Source: Mycobacterium sp. 4858 (GTDB lineage: Bacteria > Actinomycetota > Actinomycetes > Mycobacteriales > Mycobacteriaceae). Taken from it: a stretch of 64,000 nt of DNA. Position numbers and translations under genes: made by a program. Below, piece after piece: positions 39,805 through 48,023 of this stretch. The notes beneath the pieces were generated by a model. It did no database searches and was not told the DNA's origin. It worked only from the letters and a program-made list of their open reading frames with translations. How positions within the stretch are numbered: the stretch's first letter is position 1; every line of letters begins with the position of its first letter. The stretch lies in the NCBI RefSeq assembly GCF_900240975.1, contig NZ_LT968776.1, positions 2,351,482 to 2,415,481 on the forward strand, read 5' to 3'.

Positions 39805-41273
39805 GCCGTCGTCGCACGGCGGCTGTGCCGGCTACCGCCACCCCTTCGTTGCATCGACGGGTGGTCCTCATGGTCCTCGGGATGCTGACCGTCCTTCTGG
39901 TGGTGCTGGGCATCACGATTGATGCGCTGTTACGCGCGCAGACGTATCGCGATGTCCACAGTCGGCTGATGGTCACCGCCGGACGCGCCGACGCGTTGGC
40001 CGCCGCGAAGACCCCCTCTGATCAGCTTGCGGCGCTGTTGGGCGGCGCCGGAATCCGTGCGCTGCTCGTTGCGGCGGACGGGACCACCCACGGTGACCAA
40101 GCCATCCGCCCCGAGACGGTAACCGGACCTACGGTCCCGCCGCCCCTGCCGTCGCCTCCGCCTGGTTGGCCGTCACCTCCGCCGATACCGCCGGGGTGGC
40201 CCCCACCGCCACCGCCGGGATCGGCGGAGGGCACCGCCACCGTGGTGGTGCACCCGCTGATGTCGGGCGGGCGCGTGATTCTGGTCGCCGACACCACCCC
40301 AACCACAACGTTGATCCGGCGGTTGCGCGAAGTCATGGTCGCGTGCGGTGTGGTCACCCTGGCCGTCGCGGCGTTGCTGCTGACCGTCGCTACCCGCACT
40401 GCATTGCACCCGCTGGATCGGCTTACCGCCCTGGCGCGATCGATCGCCGTCGGCGACCGCGGCCAGCGGTTACGGCCTGATCGTTCTGGGACCGAACTGG
40501 GGCGCGCGGCGGCGGCGTTCGATGACATGCTCGACGCCTTGGAAGCCTCCGAACAACGCATTCGCCAATTTCTTGCCGATGCCGCGCACGAACTTCGCAC
40601 ACCGATCACCGGTATCAGTGCCGCTGCAGAACAAATCCTCTGTGCGCCAACTGAACAGAATGGCGAGGCAAGTGTATATGCCCAGCACCGGCGCGCCGCG
40701 CTGCTGCTGGATGAATCACGCCGAGCCGCTCGACTGGTCTCCGATATGCTCGATCTCAGTCGCATCGATTCCGGTGTGGCGCTGGATCTTTCAGATGCTG
40801 ACCTGGTAGAGATCGCCCAAGGCCAATGTGAACGAGCGACTTTGCTTTCACCGGGAATCACCGTCACCCGTGTTGGCGAGCCGGCGGTGCTCATCCGCGC
40901 CGACCGAGCGCGTATCGAGCAGGTCGTGTCCAATCTTGTCGACAACGCCCGTCGGCACACCCCAGACGGTGGCCACATTGTGATCGACGTGCGCCGCAGC
41001 CCACGCAGCGATCCACGGGGCGGCTCCGCAGCCCACGCGGAGCTCACCGTCACCGATTCAGGCCCGGGCATCCCAGACACCGAACGCGAGCGGATTTTCG
41101 ACCGGCTAGTCCGCCTCGATACCGCCCGAGACCAGGACCAGGGGGGCGCGGGACTCGGCTTGCCCATCGCTCGCGCACTGGCGCGCGCCCACGATGGGGA
41201 GCTCACGTGCGTTTCCCACCACCCCGGGGCGCGCTTCAAACTCACACTGCCGCTGCACCCTGATGCGACATGA
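39801..41273 (+). CDS. Sensor histidine kinase with polyproline extracytoplasmic loop
   Basis: A 490-residue membrane histidine kinase. Helix one is at about 20-44 (VVLMVLGMLTVLLVVLGITI), helix two at about 177-199. The loop between them, about 130 residues outside the membrane, contains a proline-rich block at 112-140 (PPPLPSPPPGWPSPPP and more). HAMP follows, then the H-box FLADAAHELRTPITGI with His263, the N-box NLVDNARRHTPDGG, DSGPGIP and GGAGLGLPIARALA. The GTG start overlaps the response regulator stop. The signal is unknown. A polyproline loop could reach through or bind the peptidoglycan layer, but that is a guess. Confidence 0.9.
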   Translation: MSRRRTAAVPATATPSLHRRVVLMVLGMLTVLLVVLGITIDALLRAQTYRDVHSRLMVTAGRADALAAAKTPSDQLAALLGGAGIRALLVAADGTTHGDQAIRPETVTGPTVPPPLPSPPPGWPSPPPIPPGWPPPPPPGSAEGTATVVVHPLMSGGRVILVADTTPTTTLIRRLREVMVACGVVTLAVAALLLTVATRTALHPLDRLTALARSIAVGDRGQRLRPDRSGTELGRAAAAFDDMLDALEASEQRIRQFLADAAHELRTPITGISAAAEQILCAPTEQNGEASVYAQHRRAALLLDESRRAARLVSDMLDLSRIDSGVALDLSDADLVEIAQGQCERATLLSPGITVTRVGEPAVLIRADRARIEQVVSNLVDNARRHTPDGGHIVIDVRRSPRSDPRGGSAAHAELTVTDSGPGIPDTERERIFDRLVRLDTARDQDQGGAGLGLPIARALARAHDGELTCVSHHPGARFKLTLPLHPDAT

Positions 41274-41346
41274 GCGAGCCCGATGCTCTTCAGCGCGGGC
41301 GGAGATGCCGTACCACCGCCGGCGCCAGAAACGCGCCCTCGGCCGG

Positions 41347-42630
41347 TCACCCGCCGAAGGGTGGGCGGGCCATGACGGTGGGGCGGAAGCCGTAGCGGGG
41401 ACCGCGACCGGCTGCCTCGGCACCCGTACCGGCAAGGGGCAGGCCACCGAGCAGGTTGCCGGGAGCAGCCTCGGGCGCGGCGCTGATGCTGCTGACGGGT
41501 ACGGCGTGGGTGATCGCCGGCGCCGTCCCGGCCCCAGCCCATACGGGCGGCACCGAAAGTGGGCCGACCGCAGCGGCGTTGCCGAAACTCGCCGCGACGT
41601 GCGCACCGCCACCCAGGAGGCCGCCCAGCCCACCGAGCCCTGGCAGTGCCTTGGCCGCGGCAGCGGCCGTTCCGCCGATCACCCCCAGGGTCTTGGCCAT
41701 TTGCACCCCGAAGTTGCCCATACCGACACTGAAATACGGCAAACCCTCGGTGTTGTAAAGGAAGCTGGCGTAGGGGCTATAGCCGTTGAGGAACGTCCCG
41801 AGGTTGGTGGGCAGGGTGCTCTGCCCGGTCAGCAGGTACCAGATCTCACTGGCCAAACTCGACGAGGAGCTGCTTGAGGAGCTGCTTGAGGAGCTGGTTG
41901 AGGACGTGGTCGACGAGGAGCTGCTTGACGACGTGGTCGAGGAGCTGCTCGATGATGTTCCTGATGAGGTGGCCGAAGACGCCGGGGAGGCAAGACTTTG
42001 CAGCGTGCTGGGCACCTGCGACAGCGTCGACTGCGTTGAGCTGCTCGTCGAGCTGGCCGTCGCCGAAGTGACCGCTGCACTCTGGGTGGCCTGGCCGCTG
42101 GAGCTCGTCGTCTGGGGCGCATCGGTGAATGCGGTCACTTTGGTCGCAGACGCCGATTGTGCTGCGTAGGAATACATCGCGCTCGCGTCCTGCGCCCACA
42201 TCTCGCTGTATTCGGCTTCATTGGCCGCAATAGCGGCCGTGTTTTGACCCACCACGTTGGTCGACACCAACTGTGCCAGCAGGGCGCGATTTGCGGCAAT
42301 CGAGGTTGGTGGCACCGTCGAGGCGAAGGCCGCCTCGTATGCCGCCGCAGCCGCACTGGCCTGGCTGGCAGCCTGCTCCGCCTGGGTGGCGGTCGTGCTC
42401 ATCCATTCGACGTACGGGCCGGCCGCATCGGCCATTGCCGATGACGCGGAACCCAGCCAGTCCTCGCTGGACAACTGGGTCACTACGTTCTGATAGCTCA
42501 GAGCAGCCGCATTCAACTCGGCGGCAAGCGCATTCCACGCGGAGGCGGCCGTGGTCAGCGATGTCGAGCCTGGGCCGGAATACATTCGCGCTGAATTGAT
42601 CTCCGGCGAGAGCGAACCATAGTCCACCAT
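41347..42630 (-). CDS. PPE family protein (PPE-SVP) with long serine tract
   Basis: A 427-residue PPE protein. It begins MVDYGSLSPEINSARMYSGP, so the PPE motif itself is SPE here; the rest of the domain, with SEDWLGSAS, runs to about residue 175. A Ser/Thr tract at 214-258 includes a pure 13-Ser run and is encoded by a 12-base tandem repeat. The C-terminal SVP domain has GPLSVPPVWAGAGTAP and GPRYGFRPTVMARPPFGG. The ATG at 42630 is eleven bases after the PE stop, so the PE and PPE are co-translated. It should be exported as a PE/PPE dimer. The longer upstream frame is rejected. Confidence 0.92.
   Translation of the reverse strand: MVDYGSLSPEINSARMYSGPGSTSLTTAASAWNALAAELNAAALSYQNVVTQLSSEDWLGSASSAMADAAGPYVEWMSTTATQAEQAASQASAAAAAYEAAFASTVPPTSIAANRALLAQLVSTNVVGQNTAAIAANEAEYSEMWAQDASAMYSYAAQSASATKVTAFTDAPQTTSSSGQATQSAAVTSATASSTSSSTQSTLSQVPSTLQSLASPASSATSSGTSSSSSSTTSSSSSSSTTSSTSSSSSSSSSSSSSLASEIWYLLTGQSTLPTNLGTFLNGYSPYASFLYNTEGLPYFSVGMGNFGVQMAKTLGVIGGTAAAAAKALPGLGGLGGLLGGGAHVAASFGNAAAVGPLSVPPVWAGAGTAPAITHAVPVSSISAAPEAAPGNLLGGLPLAGTGAEAAGRGPRYGFRPTVMARPPFGG
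41863..41969. repeat. Tandem 12-base repeats encoding the PPE serine tract
   Basis: Imperfect tandem copies of GAGGAGCTGCTT and close variants (GAGGACGTGGTC) run across about 105 bases inside the PPE gene. On the minus strand they read as Ser and Thr codons. Such repeats can change copy number by slippage. Confidence 0.7.
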
Positions 42631-42641
42631 TGTGATCCCCC

Positions 42642-42941
42642 TTATTCCGCAACGGACGCGTCGATGCCGCCGTTCCGCAAGCGGGAAGCGGCATTGGTGT
42701 TGAAGATTCGTGCCAGCATGTCCAGGACAACCGCTGTTTGGGCCGCCGCAGTGTGATACGTATTCACGTGGTTGTTGAAATGCATTGCGACCAAGGCTGA
42801 TACCACGTCGCCGCCAGCCGGGTCGACCCGCTGAGCCGGGTCGACCGCGAGGGCGTTGTGCACGGCCGGCGTCGCCCCATCCTGCTGCACGCTGCCGGAT
42901 GCTGCCGCCGATGCCAATGGCCGGCTCGCCGTGAACGGCAT
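42642..42941 (-). CDS. PE family protein (short)
   Basis: A 99-residue PE-type protein. The first 35 residues are less typical (MPFTASRPLASAAASG), but VDPAGGDVVSALVAMHFNNH and VNTYHTAAAQTAVVLDMLAR form the helix-turn-helix hairpin of PE domains with the usual PAGGDxVSA turn. There is no C-terminal extension. The ATG has a GGAGG site eight bases upstream. The PPE partner starts eleven bases after its stop. The two should form one exported heterodimer. Confidence 0.85.
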   Translation of the reverse strand: MPFTASRPLASAAASGSVQQDGATPAVHNALAVDPAQRVDPAGGDVVSALVAMHFNNHVNTYHTAAAQTAVVLDMLARIFNTNAASRLRNGGIDASVAE

Positions 42942-43308
42942 GGCTTTCCTCCTTGATGGTCTCGAACTGGACGGACGCCGTGACGATAAAAAGGGAATCT
43001 GACATCAACCTGAATTAGTCAGCCGGGCAGCAATTTTTAACCGGCCGTTTCTTGAGCCGACGCCGGCCGGCTAAACATCAGGCTGAGAGCCGCACCTGCC
43101 CGGAGGGCCCCTCAGACCTTCAAATCCCACTTGGGGGCGGGAACTGGGCGGGCGGGATAGGCGGTGTCGTAGTGCGATTGACGAAACAGGCGCGGTACGT
43201 ATCCAAGGTGGTCAACGGTTCGCTCCCCGAGCCATCATCATGCGTGACCTTTTGATCAGGCTGATTGCGACAGGAATGCTCGCGCGGACGGCGCCGTTGC
43301 TTGTCGGT
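42942..43308. other. Divergent intergenic region, PE/PPE and oxidoreductase
   Basis: About 365 bases between the leftward PE/PPE operon and the rightward F420-type oxidoreductase. It holds the palindrome GCCGGCCGGC near 43062, which is probably chance in GC-rich DNA. The oxidoreductase frame is open back to 43240, so the true start could lie within this stretch. Confidence 0.5.
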
Positions 43309-44226
43309 ATGGCTACCGGAATCATCCTGATGGCGCGACCCGATGCCGCCAACCTTGTCGACGACGTGATCGCGCAAGCCCGAGACGCTCACGAGCACGG
43401 CGTGGCCCAGGTTTGGCTTCCCCAACAGCAGAACTATGACGCGATCGCGCTGGCGGCCCTCGTCGGCGCCGCGGTGCCCGGACTCGGCGTCGGGACGTCC
43501 GTGGTGCCGATCAATCCGCGCCACCCGCTGATCGTCGCGTCGCTGGCGCAGACGGCACAGGCCGCCGCGCACGGCAACTTCAGCCTCGGCCTCGGTCTGG
43601 GCGCCCGCCAGATCGAGCGCCAGGCTTTCGGCACCGACTGGTCCAACGGGATCACCCGGTTACGGGAACATCTGACGATCCTCGGGTCTGTGTTCAACAC
43701 CGGCGGCGTCGACTTCCACGGCAGCGAACTCAGTGCGAGCCCCACCTGGCCGGTACAGGTCGCGGGCGGGACGCCCGTCCCGGTGTATGTGGCGGCGATG
43801 GGCCCAAAGGCGCTGCGGGTCACCGGCGAACTGGCGGACGGGACGTTGCCTTACCTGGCCGGGCCCCGGACCATCGGCGAATTCATCGTGCCGGAGATCA
43901 CCAAGGCGGCGGCCGATGCGGGTCGTCCCGCGCCGCGCATCATCGCCGCGGTTCCGGTGCTGTTGTCCGAAGATGTCGAAGGCGCCCAGGCCATCGCCGC
44001 GCAACATCTGAGTTTCTACGAGAGCATCCCCTCTTATCGCAACGTGATCGCCAGGGAAGAAGTCGCCAGCGTCACCGAGCTCGCCGCCATCGGACCCGAG
44101 GAAAGTGTCGTGCGTCAGCTACGCCGTTATCGCGATGCGGGTGCCACCGACGTGGTGATCAGCCCGATCGACCGCTCAGCGTCTGTGGACCGCGCAGCAT
44201 TATGGAGACTTACCGCCGCGCTGTGA
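43309..44226 (+). CDS. LLM-class F420-dependent oxidoreductase
   Basis: A luciferase-like TIM-barrel protein of about 305 residues. VWLPQQQNYDAIALAALVGA, then LGVGTSVVPINPRHPLIVAS, LGLGLGARQIERQAFG and VYVAAMGPKALRVTGELADG match the F420-dependent family typified by MSMEG_4879. F420 binding is inferred from the family, not seen directly. ATG at 43309 gives the natural first strand (MATGIILMARP), but ATG at 43240 or 43276 is also in frame and none has a strong ribosome site. It ends 40 bases before the FMO-type gene in the same direction, so they may be co-transcribed. The substrate is unknown. Confidence 0.83.
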   Translation: MATGIILMARPDAANLVDDVIAQARDAHEHGVAQVWLPQQQNYDAIALAALVGAAVPGLGVGTSVVPINPRHPLIVASLAQTAQAAAHGNFSLGLGLGARQIERQAFGTDWSNGITRLREHLTILGSVFNTGGVDFHGSELSASPTWPVQVAGGTPVPVYVAAMGPKALRVTGELADGTLPYLAGPRTIGEFIVPEITKAAADAGRPAPRIIAAVPVLLSEDVEGAQAIAAQHLSFYESIPSYRNVIAREEVASVTELAAIGPEESVVRQLRRYRDAGATDVVISPIDRSASVDRAALWRLTAAL

Positions 44227-44266
44227 ACCGCCACCCACGCGGGCACGGGCGTGCGAGAGTTACCGG

Positions 44267-45754
44267 ATGACAAGCGTCGCCGTGATCGGCGCCGGACCGG
44301 GCGGGCTGGTGGCGGCCCGCTGGCTGTTGTCGCAGGGATTCGAGCCCACGCTCTTCGAGCAGGGTCCGGCGCTGGGCGGCCAGTGGGCGGCGTCGGCCGG
44401 GTCGAGTGGCGTATGGCCGGGCATGTACACCAACAGCAGTCGCACGATGACTGCCTTCAGCGACCTCGAGCACGACACCGACCTTGTCTACCTACCGAAC
44501 CACGAGATTCTCGACTACCTGCGTCGCTACGCCGCCAAATTCGGGTTGATGCCACGTCTCCGGCTCCGCAACCGGGTGGAGCTGGTCAGCCGGGACGACG
44601 GGCCCGGGTGGCTCGTGAGTCATTCCGATGGGACCGACCGCTTCGAGCGCGTGGTGGTGGCCAGCGGCAGGTTCACTGCGCCGGCGGTGCCCGCTGTCGC
44701 CGGACTGGAAACGTTCTCCGGATGCGCGGGTGCCAGGCCCACATTCGGCTACCGAGATGCCGCAGCGTATCGCGGCAAACGCGTTCTGGTCGCCGGTTGC
44801 GCAATCAGTGCGCTCGAAATCGCTTCGGAACTCGCGCAACTCGGGGCGGCGCGCGTCGTCGTGACGCAGCGGCGACAACGATACGTCGTCCCGAAGTTCA
44901 TTGGCGGCGTCCCCACCGACCACGTGCTCTACACGCGCTACGGCGCGTTAGCCGAAGAAACCCTGCCAGCAGAAGACATCGATCGCCAGGTGAAAGAGAT
45001 CGTGGTCGGCGCGGCGGGAAGCCCCGAGCAATATGGCGCCCCAGCGCCCGACCTGTCGCTCTTCGCGGCCGGGGTGACGTTGAGCCAGCATTATCTTCCG
45101 TTGGTCGCCGAAGGCCGGATATCGGTGCGGCCGTGGATGAAAGCGGTGTTGGGCGCGACGGTCACCTTCGCCGACGACCGAGCGGAGGAGTTCGACGGGA
45201 TGCTGTTCGGTACCGGTTTCGATGTGCGTCTACCGTTCCTGAGCGACGAAATCCAGCAGATTCTGGACCTTGACGCGATGCACCTGGACGCCGATCGGTT
45301 TACCTTTCATCCGGACCTCCCGGGGCTTGCGCTCATGGGCATGTGGGACCAGGCGGGCGGATACTTTGTGCCGCTGGAACTTCAGGCCAGGTGGATCGCC
45401 TACACGTGGGGCGGCGTCATACCCGATGTACCTGAAGCGGACCAGCGAACGGCAATCGATGCCTACCGCGCTCGTCGGGGGTTGTCCCAGAAAACGCGAT
45501 TGAACCTCGCCGCCATCACGTTCGCCCGAGCCGCTGGCGTGGAACCGCGCCTGGAAAACTGGCCGCAGCTGCGCCGCGCCCTGCTGTTCGGCCCGCTGGC
45601 GCCGAGCTGCTTTCGGCTGGAGGGGCCCGATGCGCTGCCCGACGCGCCGGATCGGTTCGCGCGCGGGGCCGCGCGATTCGGCGCCATCACGTCAAACGAC
45701 ATGACGGAACGCGAAAAACGCGACTGGGCGGCACTATCTGGTGGCAGCCGTTAG
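44267..45754 (+). CDS. Flavin-containing monooxygenase (FMO-like)
   Basis: A 495-residue flavoprotein. VAVIGAGPGGLVAARWLLSQ at residues 4-23 binds FAD, VVVASGRFTAPAVPAVAGLE is the second FAD segment, and RVLVAGCAISALEIASELAQ the NADPH site. GMLFGTGFDVRLPFL is the ATG-like (here GTG) motif found in FMOs and Baeyer-Villiger enzymes. The FMO fingerprint FxGxxxHxxxY/F is replaced by FSGCAGARPTFGYRD, so the exact class is open. It would oxygenate a nitrogen, sulfur or carbonyl compound. A start codon 40 bases after the F420-type gene suggests joint expression. It converges with the LysR gene at its end, with a four-base overlap. Confidence 0.87.
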   Translation: MTSVAVIGAGPGGLVAARWLLSQGFEPTLFEQGPALGGQWAASAGSSGVWPGMYTNSSRTMTAFSDLEHDTDLVYLPNHEILDYLRRYAAKFGLMPRLRLRNRVELVSRDDGPGWLVSHSDGTDRFERVVVASGRFTAPAVPAVAGLETFSGCAGARPTFGYRDAAAYRGKRVLVAGCAISALEIASELAQLGAARVVVTQRRQRYVVPKFIGGVPTDHVLYTRYGALAEETLPAEDIDRQVKEIVVGAAGSPEQYGAPAPDLSLFAAGVTLSQHYLPLVAEGRISVRPWMKAVLGATVTFADDRAEEFDGMLFGTGFDVRLPFLSDEIQQILDLDAMHLDADRFTFHPDLPGLALMGMWDQAGGYFVPLELQARWIAYTWGGVIPDVPEADQRTAIDAYRARRGLSQKTRLNLAAITFARAAGVEPRLENWPQLRRALLFGPLAPSCFRLEGPDALPDAPDRFARGAARFGAITSNDMTEREKRDWAALSGGSR

Positions 45755-46617
45755 TCCGCGGCGGCGAGCACCTCACGCACCGCCTCGTCCACGGTACCCA
45801 GCAACCCGGGGTCGATGCCGGCACGGCCGCGAACCAGGATGGATGCGAGGTTGGTGGGCGGTAGGCCCTCGGCCGGGCACACGCCGTCGGGCAGCGTGCC
45901 GATCATCGGCAGCAACGCCACCCCGAGCCCCGACCGTACCGCCGCGTACAGCCCGGACAGGTCGCCGCATTCGGCGGCGATCTCATAGTCGATGCCGTGG
46001 TTTTCGAGGATGGCGAACGCGGGTTCCCGCAACGTGCACGGCTCGGAGAAGATCACCAGAGGGAGTGGTTCGCGCGCCGGGAGCGCCAACGAGCGCGCCG
46101 AAATCCATTGCAGGCGAACCAACCCGGACGCGTTGGCACGGTCCAGGCCGGCGCCGTCGAGCATGATCGCCAAGTCAACGAGGCCGCGTTCGATCGAGTC
46201 GGCCAGCGACACGTTGCGGTCCAGCCGGAAACGCACCCGCCGGTCGGGAAGCCGCTCACGCAGCAGGCTGGTGAGCCCCGCCAGCATCACGTCCGCGCCG
46301 TGCTCGGTGGCCCCGATCGTCAGGAGCCTGGGCTCGGTGGCGCCGAGGTCGTCGAGCGCCGTGTCATGTGCGGCCAAGATCGTGCGGGCATGCCGCAGCA
46401 CCCTCAGCCCGATCTCGGTGAACACAATGCCGCGGCCGGACCGCTGGATCAGCGGCTCACCGACGACCGCCTCGACCCGGCGCAGGTGTTGGCTGACCGC
46501 GGACTGGCTCAGGTGCAGCGCGGCGGCGGCGCGGTGAAATCCACCACAGTCGGCCACCGCGACGAGGCTGCGCAACGGCGCGATGTCCAGCACCTGGGGC
46601 ATAGCAGCGACCATATT
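45751..46617 (-). CDS. LysR-family transcriptional regulator
   Basis: A 288-residue LysR regulator. LRSLVAVADCGGFHRAAAAL, then HLSQSAVSQHLRRVEAVVGE, is the winged helix-turn-helix at residues 14-53. The effector domain has the periplasmic-binding-protein fold, with SGLGVALLPMIGTLPDGV near the end. It is divergent from the EamA transporter at 46752, and a T-N11-A type LysR box (46682-46704) lies between, so the transporter is the probable target. ATG at 46617 or five codons later at 46602 are both possible; the longer frame from 46899 runs over the promoter and is rejected. Confidence 0.9.
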   Translation of the reverse strand, partial: NMVAAMPQVLDIAPLRSLVAVADCGGFHRAAAALHLSQSAVSQHLRRVEAVVGEPLIQRSGRGIVFTEIGLRVLRHARTILAAHDTALDDLGATEPRLLTIGATEHGADVMLAGLTSLLRERLPDRRVRFRLDRNVSLADSIERGLVDLAIMLDGAGLDRANASGLVRLQWISARSLALPAREPLPLVIFSEPCTLREPAFAILENHGIDYEIAAECGDLSGLYAAVRSGLGVALLPMIGTLPDGVCPAEGLPPTNLASILVRGRAGIDPGLLGTVDEAVREVLAAAD

Positions 46618-46681
46618 CCGATCAGTACCGCTAATCAATAGTCCAGTTACTTGAGGCGAATCTCGGCTGCCGACCCACTGG

Positions 46682-46704
46682 ACTGATAAGTAAACGCGAT
46701 CAGT
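46682..46704. promoter_or_regulatory. LysR-type binding site (T-N11-A)
   Basis: ACTGAT and ATCAGT form a perfect inverted repeat separated by eleven bases, which gives the T-N11-A core of LysR boxes. It lies in the 134-base gap between the LysR and EamA genes. Confidence 0.6.
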
Positions 46705-46751
46705 CCCGATCGGCAATAATCGTTGGACTGCGCGGGTGGGCCTAGGCCAGC

Positions 46752-47738
46752 ATGGGTCGTATGGACCTGCCGCGCATGCCGCTGACCACCGCGTCGGCGG
46801 TGACGTTCTTCTACGCCCTCGGTTATCCCATCGGGGTGCTGGCGGTGACGGCCATGACGCCCATGGCCGCGCTGGTGTTCCGCTTCGGTTTGGCCGCAAT
46901 GGTTTTGGCGATATGGGCCGTGCTGGCCAAGGCGCCCTGGCCGCGGGGCGCGCAGTTCGGTCATGTCGTGGTGGTCGGCCTGCTGATCCAGGCCGTGCAG
47001 TTCTGCTGCCTCTACGAGGCCGTTCAGCGCGGATCGCCCGCGGTGCTGTGCGCGGTGGTGGTCGCGATGAACCCCGTCGCCACGGCCATCCTGGCCTCGC
47101 TGTTTCTGCGCGAGCCGCTCGGCCCCCAGCGACTGCTCGCGCTCGCCCTCGGTGTCCTCGCGGTGCTCGCCGCGTGCGCCAAACGGTTGGCGACCACCCA
47201 CGGCGTGGACCCGGTCATCGTGCTGCTTGGCGTTGCCCTGCTCGGGCTTTCAGCAGGCGGCGTCTACCAGCAACGGTTCTGCACTGGCGTCGACTTTCGC
47301 ACGATGAGCGCGCTGCAGAACGCGGTCGCGCTCGTTCCCGCCGCGGCGCTGGCGCTCCTCACGCCGTTCACCGTGCACGACGTCCGGCAGGCCGCGATCG
47401 CGATCGCCGGCATGGTGCTGTTGAACGCGACGCTCGCGGTGAGCCTCTACGTCCGGGCCATCAACACCCACGGCGCGGCTGCGGTCGCGATGCTGTTCGC
47501 CGTCATCCCCGCGGTCGCCGCGGTACTGGCGTGGCTCATCCTGGGCCAGCGTCCCGACCTCGGTGTCGGGGTCGGCCTCGTCCTGGGCGGATTCGCTTGC
47601 TGGCTCAACAGCGGGGCTTCCCGCTCACGCCGGGCGGCGGGGGTGACTATTGAACCCGATCGGGCGGTGCGGGTGCCGTCGATCGTTGCCCAGTCAACTC
47701 CCGCGTCGTGCGGGTCGCCGTCGAGTCGCGCACGATAG
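46752..47738 (+). CDS. EamA/DMT-family transporter
   Basis: A 328-residue membrane protein with about ten helices arranged as two EamA repeats. Repeat one includes MAALVFRFGLAAMVLAIWAV and AVQRGSPAVLCAVVVAMNPV; repeat two includes AINTHGAAAVAMLFAVIPAV and AWLILGQRPDLGVGVGLVL. Such proteins export amino acids, purines or other metabolites from the cell. The last 40 residues (SRSRRAAGVTIEPDRAVRVP) are soluble and basic. It is divergent from a LysR gene, with a LysR box between, the usual arrangement for an inducible exporter. The substrate is unknown. Confidence 0.88.
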   Translation: MGRMDLPRMPLTTASAVTFFYALGYPIGVLAVTAMTPMAALVFRFGLAAMVLAIWAVLAKAPWPRGAQFGHVVVVGLLIQAVQFCCLYEAVQRGSPAVLCAVVVAMNPVATAILASLFLREPLGPQRLLALALGVLAVLAACAKRLATTHGVDPVIVLLGVALLGLSAGGVYQQRFCTGVDFRTMSALQNAVALVPAAALALLTPFTVHDVRQAAIAIAGMVLLNATLAVSLYVRAINTHGAAAVAMLFAVIPAVAAVLAWLILGQRPDLGVGVGLVLGGFACWLNSGASRSRRAAGVTIEPDRAVRVPSIVAQSTPASCGSPSSRAR

Positions 47739-47785
47739 CTGACCGGCCGAGCGCCGATCCGCCAACTTGCCAGGCGTTGCGCAAC

Positions 47786-47953
47786 CTAGCGCGTGCTTTC
47801 ATCGGCCGTGTCATGGCGGGACTGCTGCAACCCGGGCGCGTCGGGGTCATCGTTCTGATGCTCGAGTTGTTCCTGCAGCTTGCGCTGTTCTTCGGTCGCC
47901 TGTCGGGCGTCGTCGGGCGCGGGCGGCGGGTCGAGATTGACTTGCTGGTCCAC
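47786..47953 (-). CDS. Small charged protein, 55 residues (hypothetical)
   Basis: A 55-codon frame below the usual length cut-off. It begins with GTG (VDQQVNLDPPPAPDDARQ) and has a heptad-like charged middle, ATEEQRKLQEQLEHQNDDPD, that could form a short coiled coil. The end is SRHDTADESTR. AGGAG lies eight bases before the GTG, and the codon usage is GC-rich at third positions, as in real genes. The antisense frame is hydrophobic and looks like a mirror of this coding sequence. I do not recognise a family. It lies alone between the EamA and methyltransferase genes. Confidence 0.5.
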   Translation of the reverse strand: MDQQVNLDPPPAPDDARQATEEQRKLQEQLEHQNDDPDAPGLQQSRHDTADESTR

Positions 47954-48023
47954 GTGAGCTCCTCTGACCGGTGATGTCGCTCCAGTCAGGGTCTCCCGAA
48001 TCCCGCGCTCCGAAACCTCGCCG

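Noticed and set aside
43062..43071. GCCGGCCGGC palindrome
   Set aside because: Such GC palindromes are frequent in DNA of this composition, and there is no positional support.
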